A DNA stretch of 64,000 nt from the NCBI GenBank assembly GCA_046295455.1, contig JBKBNI010000009.1, positions 1 through 64,000 on the forward strand. Reading direction: 5' to 3'. This DNA comes from Thermaurantimonas sp046295455. GTDB taxonomy: Bacteria; Bacteroidota; Bacteroidia; Flavobacteriales; Schleiferiaceae. The stretch's first letter is position 1. Every line of letters begins with the position of its first letter. Positions 34,638 to 44,294 of the stretch are shown one piece after another. The translations under genes and the position numbers were made by a program. The notes beneath the pieces were generated by a model that saw only the letters and a list, made by a program, of their open reading frames with translations, searched no databases and had not been told where the DNA came from.

Positions 34638-36839
34638 ATGAAGCTACGAGTATTTGTTTTTGTCCTTACAGTTTGCTCGATTTTTCAGGGATTTTCTCAA
34701 GACCGATATTTTCAAAGGATTGACAATACACATTATGACAGCGCGAAAGCTCAGATTGTTTCGCGCCACTATGCACTCTTTGCCTTCCAAAACGATAAAA
34801 TTCTCGAAGTGCTGAAATCAGCACCCTCCTGCGAGTTCTGGGAGCAGTGTGCTTTTCCAACCCTTGAAATACCCTCTCCTGATGGAGAAGTTTTCACTTT
34901 TGTCATAGCCTGTTCCGGAGTTATGCCGGAGGAGATGAAGAATGAGTTTACGGATATACGAGCTGTAAGAGGATATACTATCTTTGGTTCTTCCACCCTT
35001 TACCTCAAAGCCGAAATCGGACCTAAAGGCTTTACAGCTATGGTCACCGGTCATCCTTCAGGTACCTGGTTCATCGATCCCTTGTATAGAAACCTTCCGG
35101 AAGTGAGCATTTGCTACTTTAAGAAGGATTTTCAAACTGAGAAACAATTTGTATGTCACGTGAGCGGATCACCGCTGGAGTACGAGCATGAAGAGTACTT
35201 CAAAACACAAAACAATGTAATAATTGTGGAGAAAGTACGCCGTGAATATCGACTTGCTGTCACTACAACCGGTGAGTACAGTCAATTTCACGGAGGGACC
35301 ATACCTATGGTAATGAATGCCATCATCACTACGATAAACCGGGTCAATAGCGTCTATGAGCGCGATATCGCCATACGATTGGTTTTGGTACCAAACAACA
35401 GTTCTTTGATTTTCCTGGATGCAGCGACGGATCCTTTTCAGAACAATAATGCATCGCAACTTTTATCCTCTAACCCTGGTGTGATCAACAATGCCATCGG
35501 TTTTAATGCCTATGATATCGGACATAACTTCAGCACCGGAGGCGGAGGATTAGCATCTCTGGCATGCGTATGCCAAAGCAGCAAAGCCCAGGGTGTGACG
35601 GGGAGTTCGGCCCCGATTGGGGATCCCTTTGATATTGATTACGTCGCGCACGAGATTGGGCATCAATTTGGCGCCAACCATACCCAAAACAACAGCTGTC
35701 AGCGCAACGGGGCCACGGCTTGGGAGCCCGGAAGCGCCTCCACCATCATGGGATATGCTGGGATATGCCCCCCTAACCTTCAAAATAATAGCGATGATTA
35801 CTTCCACACTGGTTCCATTGGCGAAATGCGTAACTTTGCCATACTGGGGTCAGGTAACTCTTGTGCCAATAGAATAAACACCCCCAACAGCGCACCGCTG
35901 GTAGACAGTATCCGACTGCCAAACACCACCATTCCAAGGGAAACTCCTTTTAAACTCGAAGGATTTGGCTCGGATGCAGACGGAGACCCCATTCTCTATA
36001 CCTGGGAGCAGTTTGACATCGGACCTTCCGGAGCGCCAAACAATCCGTCGGGCAATGCACCTATTTTCAGAAGTTTTCCACCGGTTCCGTCGGGTACCCG
36101 TTTTTTTCCCAGATACGCTTCCGTGCTCACCGGCATCAATGTGATCGGGGAAATTCTTCCGACATATGGCCGCAATCTGAGATTTCGACTTACGCTTCGG
36201 GATGGGTCTGCGGTGAGTTTTCAGCAAATACTGCTCACGGTAGATGCTTCTGCTGGTCCGTTTTCTGTCACCTATCCGACACAGGGAGCAGTGATGCGCT
36301 CAGGTACGCTAACGCGCATTACATGGAATGTAGCCTCTACAGATGCCGGAAACATTAATTGTAAGGAAGTGGATATCTACCTGAGTACCGATAATGGAAG
36401 CACATGGAGTCATTATCTAGGTAGAAGACCCAATAATGGAGAGGCGCTGGTCATCTTACCTCCGGGATTGAGTACTTCTGCTGCACGCATCCGTATCGAT
36501 GGGGTAAACCAATTGTTTTTCAGTATATCAAGATTCTTTTCGCTCACTCCTTCAGTACTTTCTGCAGAAGAGTATAATCCTTTTAGGACAGCGTCCATTT
36601 TTCCCAATCCCACTGCCTGCGGAAGCAGGGCACATTTTTTATTTGAGAGCCAGGTTTCTGGTAAGTGTACCATACATATTTCTACAGTCGATGGGAAGGT
36701 AGTGTACACCCGTTCTCTCCATTTACCCGTCGGGATCAACACGATTGACCTTCCTTCAGATCAGCTAAAGGCTGGGATGTATATAGTGCACGTGAAATCT
36801 GCTGAAGGGTCAGGGACCTACAGGTGGATGGTGCAGTAA
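34638..36839 (+). CDS. Secreted reprolysin-like metzincin metalloprotease with T9SS sorting domain
   Basis: About 733 residues from the ATG at 34638, which gives a clean signal peptide (MKLRVFVFVLTVCSIFQG ending FSQ); the 12-codon upstream extension is rejected. A prodomain-like region is followed by the zinc site HEIGHQFGANH (HExxHxxGxxH, about 338-348) and a Met-turn, STIMGYAG, about 23 residues later: the metzincin arrangement. Beta-rich regions (about 420-640, including SDADGDPILYTWEQF) precede a C-terminal T9SS sorting domain with IFPNPT and LKAGMYIVHV. Substrate is probably extracellular protein. No adjacent inhibitor or activator gene is seen. Confidence 0.9.
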   Translation: MKLRVFVFVLTVCSIFQGFSQDRYFQRIDNTHYDSAKAQIVSRHYALFAFQNDKILEVLKSAPSCEFWEQCAFPTLEIPSPDGEVFTFVIACSGVMPEEMKNEFTDIRAVRGYTIFGSSTLYLKAEIGPKGFTAMVTGHPSGTWFIDPLYRNLPEVSICYFKKDFQTEKQFVCHVSGSPLEYEHEEYFKTQNNVIIVEKVRREYRLAVTTTGEYSQFHGGTIPMVMNAIITTINRVNSVYERDIAIRLVLVPNNSSLIFLDAATDPFQNNNASQLLSSNPGVINNAIGFNAYDIGHNFSTGGGGLASLACVCQSSKAQGVTGSSAPIGDPFDIDYVAHEIGHQFGANHTQNNSCQRNGATAWEPGSASTIMGYAGICPPNLQNNSDDYFHTGSIGEMRNFAILGSGNSCANRINTPNSAPLVDSIRLPNTTIPRETPFKLEGFGSDADGDPILYTWEQFDIGPSGAPNNPSGNAPIFRSFPPVPSGTRFFPRYASVLTGINVIGEILPTYGRNLRFRLTLRDGSAVSFQQILLTVDASAGPFSVTYPTQGAVMRSGTLTRITWNVASTDAGNINCKEVDIYLSTDNGSTWSHYLGRRPNNGEALVILPPGLSTSAARIRIDGVNQLFFSISRFFSLTPSVLSAEEYNPFRTASIFPNPTACGSRAHFLFESQVSGKCTIHISTVDGKVVYTRSLHLPVGINTIDLPSDQLKAGMYIVHVKSAEGSGTYRWMVQ

Positions 36840-36852
36840 GGATAGAAAAACC

Positions 36853-37611
36853 TTACAGGTAGGGAGATATTCTTTTTAAGATGGTCTCCCGCTTTCTGCT
36901 GGAGATGGAGATAAATGCTCCGTTGGTCATTTCGACAAAGCCGCCGTTGTATGGCAAATATTTTACTATATGCTCACAATTGCAAATGTACGATTTGTGA
37001 ACCCGAAGCAATTTGGATTTTTGCAGCATAGCATCGTAAAAGCGTATAGGTCGCGTAGATTCAATTTTCTCTCCATTGGCTTTAACGACCAAGGTATGAG
37101 CTTTGTGCGTTTCGATCCACAAGATGTCTTTAGACAGCAGAAATTCAACTCCCTCATTGGTATAAATCGGTATCCGGTCATTGGAACTGCCGAGCGGAGA
37201 ATGCGCGCCTATATATGGAGGCATTTCAGGAAGTTTGTTTTGCCCTGTTTTCTTTACTTTATCCAGTGCGGCACGGAGCTCTTCCACATTCACAGGTTTC
37301 AGGATATAATCTATTGCATTGACTTTAAAGGCTTTTAATGCATATTCGTCATAGGCAGTTACAAAAATAACGGCCGGCTCATAGTCTTCGAACTCAACCT
37401 GTAGTTCATTGATGAGTTCGAAGCCACTTTCATCGTTGAGATGTATATCCAGGAGGATAGCATCAGGTCTTTGCGTATCAATTACTTTTAAGGCATCTTC
37501 GACTGTAGTGGATGTACCTACTACGACAACGTCGGGGCAAAACATTTGAATCTTGGATGCAAGGGACTCTATAATTGTCTTTTCGTCATCTACAAGTACG
37601 ACCTTTGTCAT
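36853..37611 (-). CDS. LytTR-family response regulator
   Basis: 252 residues: receiver domain with VLVDDE, phospho-acceptor Asp55 in LLDIHLND, VTAYDEYALKAFKVNAIDYILKPV, and a C-terminal LytTR DNA-binding domain (about 145-250) with LWIETHKAHTLV, LLRVHKSYICN and the ending ISSRKRETILKRI. It pairs with the propeller kinase upstream: start and stop overlap by four bases (ATGA), and PF06580-type kinases are the usual partners of LytTR regulators. Targets unknown. Confidence 0.94.
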   Translation of the reverse strand: MTKVVLVDDEKTIIESLASKIQMFCPDVVVVGTSTTVEDALKVIDTQRPDAILLDIHLNDESGFELINELQVEFEDYEPAVIFVTAYDEYALKAFKVNAIDYILKPVNVEELRAALDKVKKTGQNKLPEMPPYIGAHSPLGSSNDRIPIYTNEGVEFLLSKDILWIETHKAHTLVVKANGEKIESTRPIRFYDAMLQKSKLLRVHKSYICNCEHIVKYLPYNGGFVEMTNGAFISISSRKRETILKRISPYL

Positions 37612-40478
37612 GCGGGATATATCTTTTTGAGGATTGGCATATGTATTTTCACTCGCGTACCCGAAGGTAGTCCATATTCGTCAAACACATCCTCAATAGA
37701 CACAAAAAACGAATTTTTGTGTGTTTGGCTCATCATTTTCAGTCTTTGCGCATTGATTTGTAGGGCTAATGATTTCGATTTTACATCATTTTTTACAGAT
37801 AATTCGGATGATTTTGACCTTCCAACTCCATTGTCTTCAACAAGCACTTCTATCTTTTGCTCATCCTCATGCACATAGAAACTGACACGAATCAGCCCCC
37901 TGCGATCTTTAAGAGGCCTTACTCCGTGAATAATGCTGTTTTCTACGTGTGGCTGAATCATCATAGACGGGATCAGCAAACCATCTTCATCTACGCTCTC
38001 CGGATAAATTTCGATACGAAAGTCAAACTGATTTCCTGACCTCATATTTTCCAATTCGAGATAATATTTGAGCAGATCCTTTTCTCTTCTTAGGGAGTGT
38101 ACACCCTTATCACTTCCTTCCAGAATCATGCGCATCAGCCGTGTAAAATTATTCAAATGTTTTATGGCTGAAAGTTTGTCAGATTTCAGGATAAAACCTT
38201 CGATGGACTCCAATGAATTATACAGAAAATGTGGGTTCATTTGAAGTCTGAGGGCTTTTGTTTCTGTCTCGAGCAATAATTCTTTCAGCCTTATTTTTTC
38301 TCGGATTTGACGTGTTCTCCATCGAATGATGTATAATGAGCCTCCATAAAGCCCTGAAAATACCAGAAAAATAAACCATATATTTTGCCAGAAAGGTCTG
38401 GATATTGTGAAGTGAAGCTGTCCGTAATCAATCATTTTTTGATCTGACGAAAGCAGCTCATATTTGATCAAATATGTATCGGGATTTAAATTCGACAAAT
38501 ATAATTCAGGTGATGATGAGTCTACAGTATCTGTTTTTCTTTTACCTGATGAAATGATGTATCGGTATCTGAATTCTTTTTCAGAAAATATATCTGATGT
38601 AACCGAAAAAAATATATGTACGGTATTGTCCGTATTTTTTAGTAAATTATCCTTGGGAAGGTACCGATGTACCCCATTTACAAAGACATTTGTTATGAAT
38701 ATATTTGGTTTTTTTTCACGAACGAGAAACTCTTTGCTAACCTCCAATATTCCTTCATTGGTGATGAAATAATTATTGGCATTATGAGAAAAAAGGTCAA
38801 AGACACTGAATCTTTTAAGTATCCAATCTGAGTATCTTATTTTTTGTTTACGGATACTGTCTTCGTGCAGATAAATTAGATACATCTGATCACTGATTGC
38901 AATGAGTGAATCCTTTCCGATAGGACTTATGTTTATGATATTATCTCTTTTAAAATCAATCTGGATATTCCGGATCTCTCTTATTGTATCAAAATTTGCA
39001 ATGTAACCGTCATTAAAGCTCCAGATCTTTCCAGATGAGTAATCTACATGAAGCATTGCATTTTCAGCCAAATCAAATGATCTGATCTCTTTCAATTCAT
39101 TGTATTGAGTTTTGCAAATGTGAAGCCTGGATTCAGATTGAATACATAGGGTAGAGGTATCAATCCAGTGATGCCATAAAATCAAGTGTTTAAAGGGATA
39201 TACTATTGTGTAGGAACCTTTTTTTAGTATTAAGTTTTCCTTTGATGGAATGCTGATAAATCCAAGGGGATGCACGTCAATATCACCTGTATATGCCTGG
39301 TTTCCTTTTCCTAATAAGGGTTTCAATATTTTGTTTGTCATGAGGTATATTCCTGTTTCGGTGTTTAGTATTATGGTATCCTTGGACAAGGACTTGATCT
39401 GTAGAATTAATCCAAGCGGTCCTTCAAAATGGATCTTGTTCAACTTCTTTTTTGACAGATTGATGGAGCAGATATCCTTTCCTGTCGAAAAATTCAATTC
39501 ATCTGAATTTTTGCATTTGTCATATATTTTGGAAATATCACTAAAATTGTATTCTATATATGTAGATACCGATGGAAATAAATAACATTTTAATACCGTT
39601 GGAAAAGATATCCACAACTCGCCATTATCGAGGAGGAAAAAACGATTTGACGTGCTTGGTATGGTAAGATAATGAATCCTTCCATTTGCGTATAAAACCA
39701 GCAATCTGTCTTCTGAAATCCTTGTCAATAAATATTGTGTATTAAACGTGATGCTTGTGATGCTGCTGATGGATGAGTTCAAATGGATAATGTTGTGGGT
39801 GAAAGGTCCTGATCGAATGATTTTGTCGGACTGAATAATGACTAAATATCCTTCCTGACACCCAATTTTATGAATCTTTTCCCCGTTTGAAAAATATTTT
39901 TCAATTCCATTTTCATGGATACGATATATCACAGAATCTTCAGATAATGCATAGATGAAGTCAGATAAACGAATGATCTGATTTACGGAATGAAGTTGTA
40001 ATAAAAAGGCTTTTCGAATGTTTGATTTGAGGTTAATTCGATAGATATTACCAATGTTGGAGTATACGTGTAGATTATTTTTTTGGACATACATCTTTCG
40101 GATGTTTTCTGATGCTGGTATTTCACTGAATATTACAAATTCTTTGGATATTTTTGAGAAAAAATATATTTCATTGACTGAAGCCACAAGCAGAGTATCC
40201 TTATTGTATTCAACGATCGAACTTACAAAAGGCATTCGAAGACCTTCCTGGGTTCCGTAATACAGGAAATTACCCTTTTGAAAATGAATAAGACCTGAGC
40301 CTTCACTGGCAAAATATCTCTCGTTTCCTGAAGTATAATGTACATCATTGATAATGCTGTTGTACAATCCGTTTTCAATACCAAAATTTTGATATAAAAC
40401 AGGCAGATCATGTGAACGCAAATGGGAATTGCACGTGCTGAACAGCAGGTTAATCACAAAAAGTAAACAAAATTTCAT
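37608..40478 (-). CDS. Regulator-propeller sensor histidine kinase (LytS/PF06580 type)
   Basis: About 956 residues. Signal peptide with the sequence LLFSTC near position 17, which may be a lipobox-like chance match; a long beta-propeller region starting LYQNFGIENGLYNSIIND; a Y_Y_Y-like domain (about 620-695); one transmembrane helix (about 703-720); and a His_kinase domain with LQMNPHFLYNSLESIEGF (His near 752), IQPHVENSIIHG and VEDNGVGR. It differs in kinase class from the other propeller sensor in the window. I start at the second Met (40478); 40484 is also possible. No polysaccharide-utilisation genes are nearby, so the signal it reads is unclear. Confidence 0.92.
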   Translation of the reverse strand: MKFCLLFVINLLFSTCNSHLRSHDLPVLYQNFGIENGLYNSIINDVHYTSGNERYFASEGSGLIHFQKGNFLYYGTQEGLRMPFVSSIVEYNKDTLLVASVNEIYFFSKISKEFVIFSEIPASENIRKMYVQKNNLHVYSNIGNIYRINLKSNIRKAFLLQLHSVNQIIRLSDFIYALSEDSVIYRIHENGIEKYFSNGEKIHKIGCQEGYLVIIQSDKIIRSGPFTHNIIHLNSSISSITSITFNTQYLLTRISEDRLLVLYANGRIHYLTIPSTSNRFFLLDNGELWISFPTVLKCYLFPSVSTYIEYNFSDISKIYDKCKNSDELNFSTGKDICSINLSKKKLNKIHFEGPLGLILQIKSLSKDTIILNTETGIYLMTNKILKPLLGKGNQAYTGDIDVHPLGFISIPSKENLILKKGSYTIVYPFKHLILWHHWIDTSTLCIQSESRLHICKTQYNELKEIRSFDLAENAMLHVDYSSGKIWSFNDGYIANFDTIREIRNIQIDFKRDNIINISPIGKDSLIAISDQMYLIYLHEDSIRKQKIRYSDWILKRFSVFDLFSHNANNYFITNEGILEVSKEFLVREKKPNIFITNVFVNGVHRYLPKDNLLKNTDNTVHIFFSVTSDIFSEKEFRYRYIISSGKRKTDTVDSSSPELYLSNLNPDTYLIKYELLSSDQKMIDYGQLHFTISRPFWQNIWFIFLVFSGLYGGSLYIIRWRTRQIREKIRLKELLLETETKALRLQMNPHFLYNSLESIEGFILKSDKLSAIKHLNNFTRLMRMILEGSDKGVHSLRREKDLLKYYLELENMRSGNQFDFRIEIYPESVDEDGLLIPSMMIQPHVENSIIHGVRPLKDRRGLIRVSFYVHEDEQKIEVLVEDNGVGRSKSSELSVKNDVKSKSLALQINAQRLKMMSQTHKNSFFVSIEDVFDEYGLPSGTRVKIHMPILKKIYPA

Positions 40479-40526
40479 CCGCATTCAGACCTAGGGACGT
40501 AAAATTGTTGCAAAATATGGAATAAG

Positions 40527-41357
40527 TTGAAAAGTAGGCAGATATTCGGTCAGAGGCTGCTGGTTATCGTGGTCTGTATTGTTTGGCAAAGTCTTGCAGG
40601 ACAGATGTATACTGTTCCGGCAGGGATGCGTTCAATGGGTCTTGGAGGTGTATCTGTGGCGTTGGCAGATGGTTTTGCTTTGTTTAACAATCCATCTGCA
40701 TTGCCAGTGCTGGACCATTCGGGTATATGCCTGGCTGTGCAAAACAGATTTTGGGTCTCGGATTTGAATGTTTTTCAGGGTGCTGGCCATTTTAAGCTCA
40801 ATTCAAATCAACATCTTGGCATTGGTCTGACATCGATGGGCATAGATGGATTTTCAGAAAATCACCTTACGGCCGGCTATGGTTTTAAGATCATCAGACC
40901 GTTTTCCGCAGGTATTCGTTTAAACCTGACGCATTACCAGCTGGCAGAGAGGGGGAGTTTGTTTGTTCCCCATGCAGATATTGGAGCCAGATACGCTGTC
41001 AGTCAGACATTTGCTGTATCGATGATGTATTTCAACCCCTTTCAGATCCGCAGGATACGACAATACGATGAATATTTTCCGGGAGGAATCGGACTGGGTT
41101 TTTCGCATGAGGTTGGTTCAAATTTGTGGCTGTTTACAGAAATTTCAAAGGTAGAACGCAGCCCGGTTCAGTACCGATTCGGGATAGAATGGAAGTGGAT
41201 AGAACATCTCTGGATTCGAAGTGGGTATTCGCACACCAATTCTGCATTTAGTCTGGGGCTGGGTGTGGCGTGGAAATCTCTCTTGGTCAATGTATCGTTT
41301 ATGCACATGGCTTTACCTGGTGGAACTTCAGGGGTTGATTTTTCATACCAATGGTAA
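40527..41357 (+). CDS. PorV/PorQ-like outer-membrane beta-barrel protein
   Basis: 276 residues starting with TTG at 40527, the first usable start after an in-frame TAA at 40500-40502; it gives the signal peptide RQIFGQRLLVIVVCIVWQSL ending AGQ. The mature start YTVPAGMRSMGLGGVSVALADG with FALFNNPSAL is the pattern of FadL-like PorV/PorQ and UPF0164 proteins ('GARalGMGGAyvA.aDg..a...NPA'). Further strands follow, ending FSYQW with a terminal aromatic. PorV shuttles T9SS cargo; whether this member does is unknown. It overlaps the next gene by seven bases. Confidence 0.75.
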   Translation: MKSRQIFGQRLLVIVVCIVWQSLAGQMYTVPAGMRSMGLGGVSVALADGFALFNNPSALPVLDHSGICLAVQNRFWVSDLNVFQGAGHFKLNSNQHLGIGLTSMGIDGFSENHLTAGYGFKIIRPFSAGIRLNLTHYQLAERGSLFVPHADIGARYAVSQTFAVSMMYFNPFQIRRIRQYDEYFPGGIGLGFSHEVGSNLWLFTEISKVERSPVQYRFGIEWKWIEHLWIRSGYSHTNSAFSLGLGVAWKSLLVNVSFMHMALPGGTSGVDFSYQW

Positions 41358-43423
41358 GAAGGTTATTTGTATTCTGCGTTATTCCGGTGCTCTTCGTTCT
41401 GAAAGTGCATTCTCAGGTAGAGATCAATGAGCTGGAGCTTGAATCAGAAGCCATTGCGGAGAATCTGGGCGAAGATGCAGACCTGATTCAATGGGCTGAA
41501 AACCTTGACTTCTTTCGCGAAAACAAGATCAATCTGAATACTGCCAACAAAGAACTATTGGCCCAGTTGGGTTTTTTGAACGCCTTTCAGATCTACAACC
41601 TGCTTGAGCATCGGCGCAAGTATGGGAGGATTGTTTCATTTTATGAGTTGGAGTATCTCAATGGTTTTGATCCGGCAGTTTTGGGCAAGCTGGAATATTT
41701 TACATACCTGGGACCTTCAGATGTCCGCAGATATAATCCTAAGGATGTCTTGACCAAAGGTCGCCATACTACGCTTGTTCGGTTTCAGAGGGGGCTGGAG
41801 GAGAGAAGAGGCTACGAACTTCGGAGGAGGGTAAGATCCGGCGATTCTACTGTAGGAAGTTATTATCTCGGTGATCCCAATCGGGTTTTTGTACGCCACA
41901 GGTATGTATTTGGCAATGTATTTAGCATTGGGTTTACCGGCGATAAGGATGCCGGAGAGCCCTTCTTGTGGGAGCAAGGGCAAAGAGGATTTGATTTTTA
42001 CAGTGGCCACATTGCCATTACTCAAAACAAAAAACTCAAAACCCTCATTCTGGGGGATTATCAGGTGCAGCTCGGTCAGGGATTGGTCTTGTGGAGTTCG
42101 CTTGCATTTCGAAAATCTCCTTCTGTTTTGAATGTTCAACGATTTGGGAGAGGATTTGTGCCGTACAATGGACTGGATGAAAACCGCTTTTTCCGGGGAG
42201 CAGCAGTTACCTATGGATTCAGAAATCTGGATGTTTCGGCCTTCTATTCAAAGAAAAAGATGTCTTCGGCGGTTTCTGCAGTCGACATTGAGGATGGAGA
42301 AGGTGGAGTTTTGGAAGCCGGTTCTATTCGCTTATCTGGTTTGCATCGCACTCCTTCAGAACGGGCTGCCCGAAACACTTTAACTCTCGAAAGTTTAGGT
42401 GTGCATGTCAAGGGCGGCTGGAGATTTCTGCGCATAGGTACGACGGCTGTAGAGCATCGTTTTGAACCGCCTCTCTCTACGCCGGACCGTCTCTATCAGG
42501 CCTATCACCTTCAAGGCCGCAACGCTTGGAATGCATCGGTAGATTACCTGATATCTCTCCCATTGATTCAACTGTTTGGCGAAGTGGCCACCAGTAAGGC
42601 AGGCGGCCGAGGCATGACCCATGGGGCTTACCTCAGTGCAGGTAGTAAGCTGACGTATGTACTCCTGTTTCGGAAACTGGAAAAAGAATACACTGCGTTG
42701 TTTCACGCGCCTTTTGCCGAGAGTACGGGCAATGATGCAGAGACAGGCTTTTACACTGGATTCCGGTGGGAAGCTGCTCCAAGATTGTTTATAAATGCGT
42801 ATGGGGATCTCTATTACTTTGATTGGCCTCGCTACAACTTAAATCAGCCGGGTAAAGGCAGGGATGTATTCGTACAGGCAGATTACATGATGAGACGGCA
42901 CTACAATTTTTATATCAGATTGAGAGAGGAAGTAAGTATGATCAATGGATTGGATGAATCAGTAGTGAGACCAGCCGGACATCAGAGAAGGCTGTTTGTC
43001 CGATTACATCAGAATTTGCTTCCCACGTCCCAGCTAAGCCTTGCTTCAAGGGTGGAATTTTCAAATTCAGATTCTCACAAGGGCAACAGCCTGGGCTGGA
43101 TGGTTTTTCAGGATGTTCGCTACGCCTTTACTACCCTTCCATTGAAGCTGAGCTATCGACTGGCAGTCTTTGAAACCGATGATTTTGATAGCAGGATATA
43201 TGCCTTTGAACACGATGTGCTATATTCATTTTCAGTGCCAGCCCTCTATGACCGTGGTACACGGAGTTATCTCCTGGCGGAATACAGGATCGGAAGCATT
43301 ACCTTCTGGATGCGTTATGCGTTTACTCGGTTTTCGGATCGATACAGGGTAAGCTCCGGGCTTCAGGAAATTGAGGGCAGCCAAACTTCCGAAATAAAAT
43401 TGCAGTTTAGAATCAAATTGTGA
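41351..43423 (+). CDS. Helix-hairpin-helix protein with C-terminal outer-membrane barrel
   Basis: 690 residues: signal peptide (about 1-23), then a ComEA-like helix-hairpin-helix unit near 55-115 (INLNTANKELLAQLGFLN, AFQIYNLLEHRRKYG, FYELEYLNGFDPAVLGKL), then roughly 550 residues of amphipathic strands (YQVQLGQGLVLWSSLAF, DVRYAFTTLPLKLSYRLAVF, ending EIKLQFRIKL). Such 'HHH domain' proteins are common in Bacteroidota and unexplained: HHH units normally bind DNA without sequence specificity, yet here one precedes an outer-membrane barrel. Co-expression with the PorV/Q-like gene is likely from the overlap. A role in DNA uptake is a speculation worth testing. Confidence 0.8.
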   Translation: MVRRLFVFCVIPVLFVLKVHSQVEINELELESEAIAENLGEDADLIQWAENLDFFRENKINLNTANKELLAQLGFLNAFQIYNLLEHRRKYGRIVSFYELEYLNGFDPAVLGKLEYFTYLGPSDVRRYNPKDVLTKGRHTTLVRFQRGLEERRGYELRRRVRSGDSTVGSYYLGDPNRVFVRHRYVFGNVFSIGFTGDKDAGEPFLWEQGQRGFDFYSGHIAITQNKKLKTLILGDYQVQLGQGLVLWSSLAFRKSPSVLNVQRFGRGFVPYNGLDENRFFRGAAVTYGFRNLDVSAFYSKKKMSSAVSAVDIEDGEGGVLEAGSIRLSGLHRTPSERAARNTLTLESLGVHVKGGWRFLRIGTTAVEHRFEPPLSTPDRLYQAYHLQGRNAWNASVDYLISLPLIQLFGEVATSKAGGRGMTHGAYLSAGSKLTYVLLFRKLEKEYTALFHAPFAESTGNDAETGFYTGFRWEAAPRLFINAYGDLYYFDWPRYNLNQPGKGRDVFVQADYMMRRHYNFYIRLREEVSMINGLDESVVRPAGHQRRLFVRLHQNLLPTSQLSLASRVEFSNSDSHKGNSLGWMVFQDVRYAFTTLPLKLSYRLAVFETDDFDSRIYAFEHDVLYSFSVPALYDRGTRSYLLAEYRIGSITFWMRYAFTRFSDRYRVSSGLQEIEGSQTSEIKLQFRIKL

Positions 43424-43434
43424 TCTGGCAGCTT

Positions 43435-43908
43435 TTACTCCTGTTTTCCGACGGGATTTTCCCTCAGCTCTCTTACTATCGCACGCTTAAACTGAACTTC
43501 TGCCAAATACAAATCCAATGTCCGCTTTGTTCCGATGAGTTTTCGAAACCGGTTGTAGTATTCGCTTTGAGTCTGCGCATATTCATTGTTTAATTTTAAG
43601 ATACTTCCCAAAATTTTTTCAGCCTCGGCATCTGAGATGTTTGAAATACTATCTTCGGGTAAGTATCTGGATTCAATAAGCTGCATGCGATCTGCGAGTA
43701 TTTTGTCGAGTTTTTTTCGGTACTCATTGTAGAGAGGCCAAAATTTTTCGGCCTCATCCGGTTTTAGATTGAGTTTTGAGGTGATGATGCCTATTCTCAT
43801 GCTTTCCATTCGGTTTCGGGCTTTCTGACTTAGCCGGTCGTTTTGTGCGTGTAGCGGAAAGACAATAAGAAGCAGCAGCGCTGCGGCAACTAATCTAATG
43901 TGTGCCAT
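43435..43908 (-). CDS. Periplasmic Spy/CpxP-like helical protein
   Basis: About 157 residues: signal peptide MAHIRLVAAALLLLIVFPLHA, then long amphipathic helices rich in charged residues (SKLNLKPDEAEKFWPLYNEYRKKL and others), resembling the LTxxQ-type sensors and chaperones Spy, CpxP and ZraP, though the exact LTxxQ repeats are replaced (LKPDEAEKFWPLYNEY). It is the third gene after an ECF sigma factor and a small membrane protein, overlapping the latter by 19 bases. In that arrangement it plausibly reports envelope stress or metal to the membrane protein. Assignment by pattern only. Confidence 0.7.
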   Translation of the reverse strand: MAHIRLVAAALLLLIVFPLHAQNDRLSQKARNRMESMRIGIITSKLNLKPDEAEKFWPLYNEYRKKLDKILADRMQLIESRYLPEDSISNISDAEAEKILGSILKLNNEYAQTQSEYYNRFRKLIGTKRTLDLYLAEVQFKRAIVRELRENPVGKQE

Positions 43909-44288
43909 ATCCATTCAATTTCGTTGGTTTCCGGTTGGTTTTTATACATCTTTACATATTCGATGGTAAGGACAGCTTCATCGCTGATGGCTATCCATTC
44001 ACTTTGCCTACTGTAGTATTGCTGCTCAATTGCCTTTTGATAAGCAATTCGTTGGAACAGCGCGAAAATTGCTACAGCGGCAGCCGACGTAACAGCCGCA
44101 GCGAGTATGAGCGTCCTGATTTTTCTGTTTCGTCTATGAATACCAAAATCCCAGTATATGGATTGAAAATTTTGAAATGTGCCGGGTTTGGTTTTAGATT
44201 GGACTATCTGATCCCTGAGTTGGAGCAGCAGGGGGAAGTTCCGAAGTTCGTCTTTAATTGATTCTTTCATACCTTTCAGGTTAGACAC
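43890..44288 (-). CDS. Small single-pass membrane protein, putative anti-sigma factor
   Basis: 132 residues with no zinc-binding HxxxCxxC. A cytoplasmic N-terminal half (about 1-58, with RNFPLLLQLRDQIV), one transmembrane helix near 60-80 (LILAAAVTSAAAVAIFALF), and a periplasmic tail of about 50 residues. Position directly after the ECF sigma gene (6-base gap) and before a periplasmic Spy/CpxP-like gene is what suggests an anti-sigma role; sequence alone does not prove it. Confidence 0.6.
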   Translation of the reverse strand: MSNLKGMKESIKDELRNFPLLLQLRDQIVQSKTKPGTFQNFQSIYWDFGIHRRNRKIRTLILAAAVTSAAAVAIFALFQRIAYQKAIEQQYYSRQSEWIAISDEAVLTIEYVKMYKNQPETNEIEWIWHTLD

Positions 44289-44294
44289 AGTAGA

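Noticed and set aside
36836..36856. GTAAGG/CCTTAC hairpin between the metalloprotease and the LytTR regulator
   Set aside because: Six-base stem made largely of the two stop codons, with no T-tract on either strand; not convincing as a terminator.
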